A stretch of 15,769 nt of DNA from Bacteroidaceae bacterium (GTDB lineage Bacteria; Bacteroidota; Bacteroidia; Bacteroidales; Bacteroidaceae): positions 1 through 15,769 of the forward strand of contig JABUUG010000029.1 of assembly GCA_021443285.1 (NCBI GenBank). Reading direction: 5' to 3'. This document shows, in pieces, positions 13,709 through 15,769 of this stretch. The notes beneath the pieces are model-generated. The model did no database searches and was not told the DNA's origin. It was given only the letters and a program-made list of their open reading frames with translations. Made by a program: the position numbers and the translations under genes. The first letter of the stretch is position 1. Each line of letters starts with the position of its first letter.

Positions 13709-15217
13709 ATGAAAAAATTATTTACTTTCTTCGCACTCTTCGCATTATGCGTAAGTGCAAAGGCTGTAGAGGTAGTCGATTTCGACATGGACTACTCTAA
13801 GCAAACAGAAATCAAGCTTTTCAGCTGGGGCGGTTCTGAGTCTGCAAGAGCTCGCCTCTCCCTGCAGGATGGCTGCCTGACATTCACAAGCGCCGAGGCT
13901 ACAGACCCATCATGGGACTGCCAGTTCTTCCCAGTTGGTGGCTATCAGGTTGAAGAGGGTGTTGAGTACACTCTGACTTACAAAATCAAGGGTGACCACG
14001 CTGCAAACTTCAACTTCATCCCTGCCAACTTAACTGGAGACACTCCTTGGGGCAATGGCGTTGTTACCGAAGAGTGGACAGAGCAGACCTTCACTTACAC
14101 TGCAAGTGCAGACGCTGAAGAAAACTTTATCGTTCAGTGTGGTGACTATGTTGGCACATTCCAGATTGCATGGATTAAGGTTACTCACGAAGGTGGCGAC
14201 GGTCCAAAGGTAGTCCTCGACATCCCTGTTCCTCAGGTTGACTTTGTTAACGAGCATGGTACACCAGACATCGACCAGTGGGATAACCCAACAATGCCAT
14301 ACAACGACCCAAACTTCGCAACAGTATGCGCATGGACTGCTGTTAAGGGCAAGGACCTCTGTCCGGCACCTATTGAGGTGGTTGACGGTGCAAAAGCATT
14401 TGTGCTCCATGCTACAGCCAAGCAGGAACAGACATGGGACAACCAGTTCTTCATCACAGCTCCCAAGAAGATGGTGGCGGGCGACTCATTCACTGTTTCA
14501 TTCGACTACAAGGCTGACCACGCTGCAACAGGCGAGACACAGGCACACGCACAGCCTTCTGTCTACAACCACTGGCAATTGTTAGACAATGTTTCTTTCA
14601 CAGAGGATTGGCAGACAATGACAAAGTCTGTAACTCTTTCTGCAGAACAGACTAAAAATGGTGGTTTCTACACAATAGCTTTCAATCTCAGCGTTGATGA
14701 GAGTGCAAACAACTACTACTTCAGAAACATCAATATCTCTGGTAAGGCTTCAGAAATAGAGGAGAAGGACGGTCTCTTCATTGCTACTGACAAGAATGGC
14801 CAGCCACAGGAAGTTCCTTATGTTGACGAATGGGAAATGCACAGTATAATTGTTGGTGAAGACAGCCCGGTAGGTGCTATCTGGATCTCAACAAAGACTG
14901 GTAGCCCAGAGCTCTTCTCTGCAAATTCTCTGAAGTTCCCGAAGGAGGGTATCGTATATGAAGAAGGTTCTTTTGCTCCATTAGATGCATTAACAGGTGG
15001 CAAGCAGATTGTTCTTCCTTCATCAGGTGCATGGGAAATCGATATTGACTTGAATGCAGGTCAGTTCAACATCTTCCAGGCTCCTACAGGCATCAAGAAT
15101 GTGAAGACAGACGCTCAGTCAGGAAAGTCTGTTCTTTACAACCTCGCCGGCCAGGTGGTTAACGACAGCTACAAGGGCATCGTTATCAAGGACGGCAAGA
15201 AGATGATCCAGAAGTAA
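13709..15217 (+). CDS. Secreted protein with two duplicated carbohydrate-binding-like beta-sandwich modules and a Prevotella-type C-terminal tail
   Basis: Not assigned to a named gene. 502 residues with a type I signal peptide (MKKLFTFFALFALCVSAKA) and no lipobox, unlike the other non-transporter genes here. Two modules repeat: WDCQFF (69-74) then YKIKGDHAA (91-99), and WDNQFF (243-248) then FDYKADHAA (265-273), with exactly 27 residues from W to the D of DHAA in both, followed by an EEWTEQTF/EDWQTMTK strand. They read like CBM4/9-type domains. A third part (about 356-467) ends GAWEIDIDLNAGQFNIFQ, reminiscent of SusE/SusF-like beta domains. The tail (about 470-502), with VLYNLAGQVV and YKGIVIKDGKK, resembles C-terminal sorting or anchoring tails. 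No catalytic motif was seen. It follows the xylanase gene, separated by a hairpin, and ends at a strong terminator. Probably a secreted or surface xylan-binding accessory protein (inference). Confidence 0.8.
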   Translation: MKKLFTFFALFALCVSAKAVEVVDFDMDYSKQTEIKLFSWGGSESARARLSLQDGCLTFTSAEATDPSWDCQFFPVGGYQVEEGVEYTLTYKIKGDHAANFNFIPANLTGDTPWGNGVVTEEWTEQTFTYTASADAEENFIVQCGDYVGTFQIAWIKVTHEGGDGPKVVLDIPVPQVDFVNEHGTPDIDQWDNPTMPYNDPNFATVCAWTAVKGKDLCPAPIEVVDGAKAFVLHATAKQEQTWDNQFFITAPKKMVAGDSFTVSFDYKADHAATGETQAHAQPSVYNHWQLLDNVSFTEDWQTMTKSVTLSAEQTKNGGFYTIAFNLSVDESANNYYFRNINISGKASEIEEKDGLFIATDKNGQPQEVPYVDEWEMHSIIVGEDSPVGAIWISTKTGSPELFSANSLKFPKEGIVYEEGSFAPLDALTGGKQIVLPSSGAWEIDIDLNAGQFNIFQAPTGIKNVKTDAQSGKSVLYNLAGQVVNDSYKGIVIKDGKKMIQK

Positions 15218-15305
15218 TCACACGATTGCTTTCCGAACGATTCCTTAAAGAATACACAGAAGTTATATAAAGACTAACTAAAGATTTAAGGGATAAACAA
15301 TAATG

Positions 15306-15339
15306 ACTGGGGACGCTGCGAAGCGTCCCCAGTTTTTTT
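15306..15339 (+). terminator. Strong intrinsic terminator
   Basis: ACTGGGGACGCT (15306-15317) pairs perfectly with AGCGTCCCCAGT (15322-15333) around a GCGA tetraloop of the GNRA type, followed directly by seven Ts (15333-15339). It is about 90 bases after the stop of the 502-residue protein gene and would end that transcript and any operon read-through. The stem is symmetrical, but an A-run on the other strand is lacking, so it is best read as a + strand terminator. Confidence 0.92.
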
Positions 15340-15354
15340 GATCGTCAATAAATG

Positions 15355-15490
15355 GGAGTTAAAGGAGTTAAGGGAGTTAAAGGAGTTAAAGACATTACCT
15401 ACATAGTCTGTGTTCAAGCGGTTATCCGGGAAAAACACATTTGTCTTTAACTCCCTTAACTCCCTTAACTTCTTTAACTCCCTTAACTCC
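15355..15490. repeat. Large inverted repeat built from tandem 9-bp units (GGAGTTAAA)
   Basis: Four tandem copies of GGAGTTAAA/G (15355-15390) are matched by five inverted copies, TTTAACTCC/CTTAACTCC (15446-15490). With the adjoining GAC...GTC the stem runs 15355-15393 against 15443-15481, 37 of 39 positions paired, leaving a 49-base loop (15394-15442). The units keep a reading frame on the minus strand (repeated LREL/LKKL), but this small open frame looks like a by-product of the repeat. It lies just after the terminator. Probably a repetitive intergenic element; function unknown. Confidence 0.8.
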
Positions 15491-15530
15491 AATTTTTAGA
15501 ACCCACCATAAGACTTATCCTTATCTCTGA

Positions 15531-15564
15531 GCAGCCATAAGTCAGATAAGTATAATTTATTGAT
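15531..15564 (+). repeat. Dispersed repeat, copy 3 (right side of the locus)
   Basis: GCAGCCATAAGTCAGATAAG (15531-15550) and the following 14 bases match positions 126-159 at the left end at 32 of 34 positions, in the same orientation. A degenerate inverted fragment (ATAAGACTTATCCTTAT, 15509-15525) sits just upstream, echoing the inverted copy seen at the left. A GACGTAAATG block follows at 15574-15583, as at 296-306. Confidence 0.75.
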
Positions 15565-15680
15565 AATGTATGAGACGTAAATGTGGCGTTTTGATGGCAG
15601 TAACTTCTTGAAATGCCCCTATATATAGACCTCATTTAGTGTTTTTCTAACTATTTTTGGAATATATGTCGGTTTTATTC

Positions 15681-15710
15681 TTTGAAAACAGAATAAAGGT
15701 TATAACTTTG
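15681..15710 (+). promoter_or_regulatory. Promoter reading out of the right edge
   Basis: TTTG (15681-15684), 18 bases, then TAACTTTG (15703-15710) are exact matches to both Bacteroidota promoter elements, with a spacer one base shorter than the usual range. The -7 element overlaps a small palindrome, CTTTGC-C-GCAAAG (15706-15718). The transcript would start near 15717 and run off the window, so the gene it serves is not visible. Confidence 0.55.
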
Positions 15711-15742
15711 CCGCAAAGACGCGGCGATATTTCTACCGCTCG

Positions 15743-15765
15743 GCAATCCAAGCGAGCTTGATTGC
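15743..15765 (+). other. Hairpin in the presumed leader of the next transcript
   Basis: GCAATC-C-AAG (15743-15752) pairs with CTTGATTGC (15757-15765) around a CGAG loop, giving nine base pairs with one bulged C. It starts about 26 bases after the predicted transcription start of the rightward promoter. There is no T-run before the window ends, so termination or attenuation cannot be judged. Confidence 0.4.
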
Positions 15766-15769
15766 ACTC

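Noticed and set aside
15286..15492. A 68-codon minus-strand open frame containing LREL/LKKL and NSFNSLNSFNS repeats
   Set aside because: The repeats arise from the 9-bp tandem units staying in frame, and the frame runs through the terminator stem. More likely a by-product than a gene.

Overview
The window carries a complete polysaccharide-utilisation locus (PUL) for xylan, from a Bacteroidota genome that looks like Prevotella or a close relative (Segatella/Xylanibacter). The reasons are two tandem SusC/SusD-type pairs, Bacteroidota lipoprotein signals, promoters fitting TTTG-N(18-21)-TAnnTTTG, start codons preceded by A/T-rich sequence rather than Shine-Dalgarno sites, and a C-terminal tail of the NLAGQ...YKGIVI..GKK type common in Prevotella secreted proteins. 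All genes lie on the + strand. The gene order matches the xylan utilisation system (Xus) described in Prevotella bryantii: xusA-xusB-xusC-xusD-xusE-xyn10C. The symbols rest on family identity plus this order; no database search was run.

Layout. Bases 1-678 are non-coding: a cluster of palindromes at the left edge (6-59), two copies of a 36-bp repeat with an inverted copy between them (124-248), A/T-rich sequence, a probable promoter (492-523) and a GC-rich hairpin in the presumed mRNA leader (570-590). Bases 679-13577 hold six closely spaced genes, with gaps of 10, 81, about 19, 52 and 14 bp. They encode TonB-dependent transporter 1, surface glycan-binding lipoprotein 1, divergent TonB-dependent transporter 2, surface glycan-binding lipoprotein 2, a DUF1735-like surface lipoprotein, and a GH10 endo-xylanase lipoprotein whose catalytic domain is interrupted by a carbohydrate-binding-like domain. 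A long hairpin without a U-tract (13586-13633) and a weak promoter match separate these from a 502-residue secreted protein (13709-15217) built from duplicated beta-sandwich modules. That gene is closed by a very good intrinsic terminator (15306-15339). The rest is non-coding: a large inverted repeat made of 9-bp units (15355-15490), a third copy of the left-end repeat (15531-15564), and a strong promoter match firing out of the right edge (15681-15710).

How the genes would work together: the GH10 lipoprotein cuts xylan at the cell surface, the SusD-like and XusE lipoproteins hold chains and oligosaccharides, and the two SusC-like barrels import them with TonB energy. Periplasmic enzymes and the expected hybrid two-component regulator are not in this window. 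The 502-residue protein is probably an accessory secreted binding protein, an inference from architecture and position.

The core system is a known type. The parts most worth a second look are the 502-residue protein with its exact-spacing internal duplication, the inserted domain of the xylanase with its different codon choice, the very divergent plug of the second transporter, and the repeats flanking the locus on both sides.
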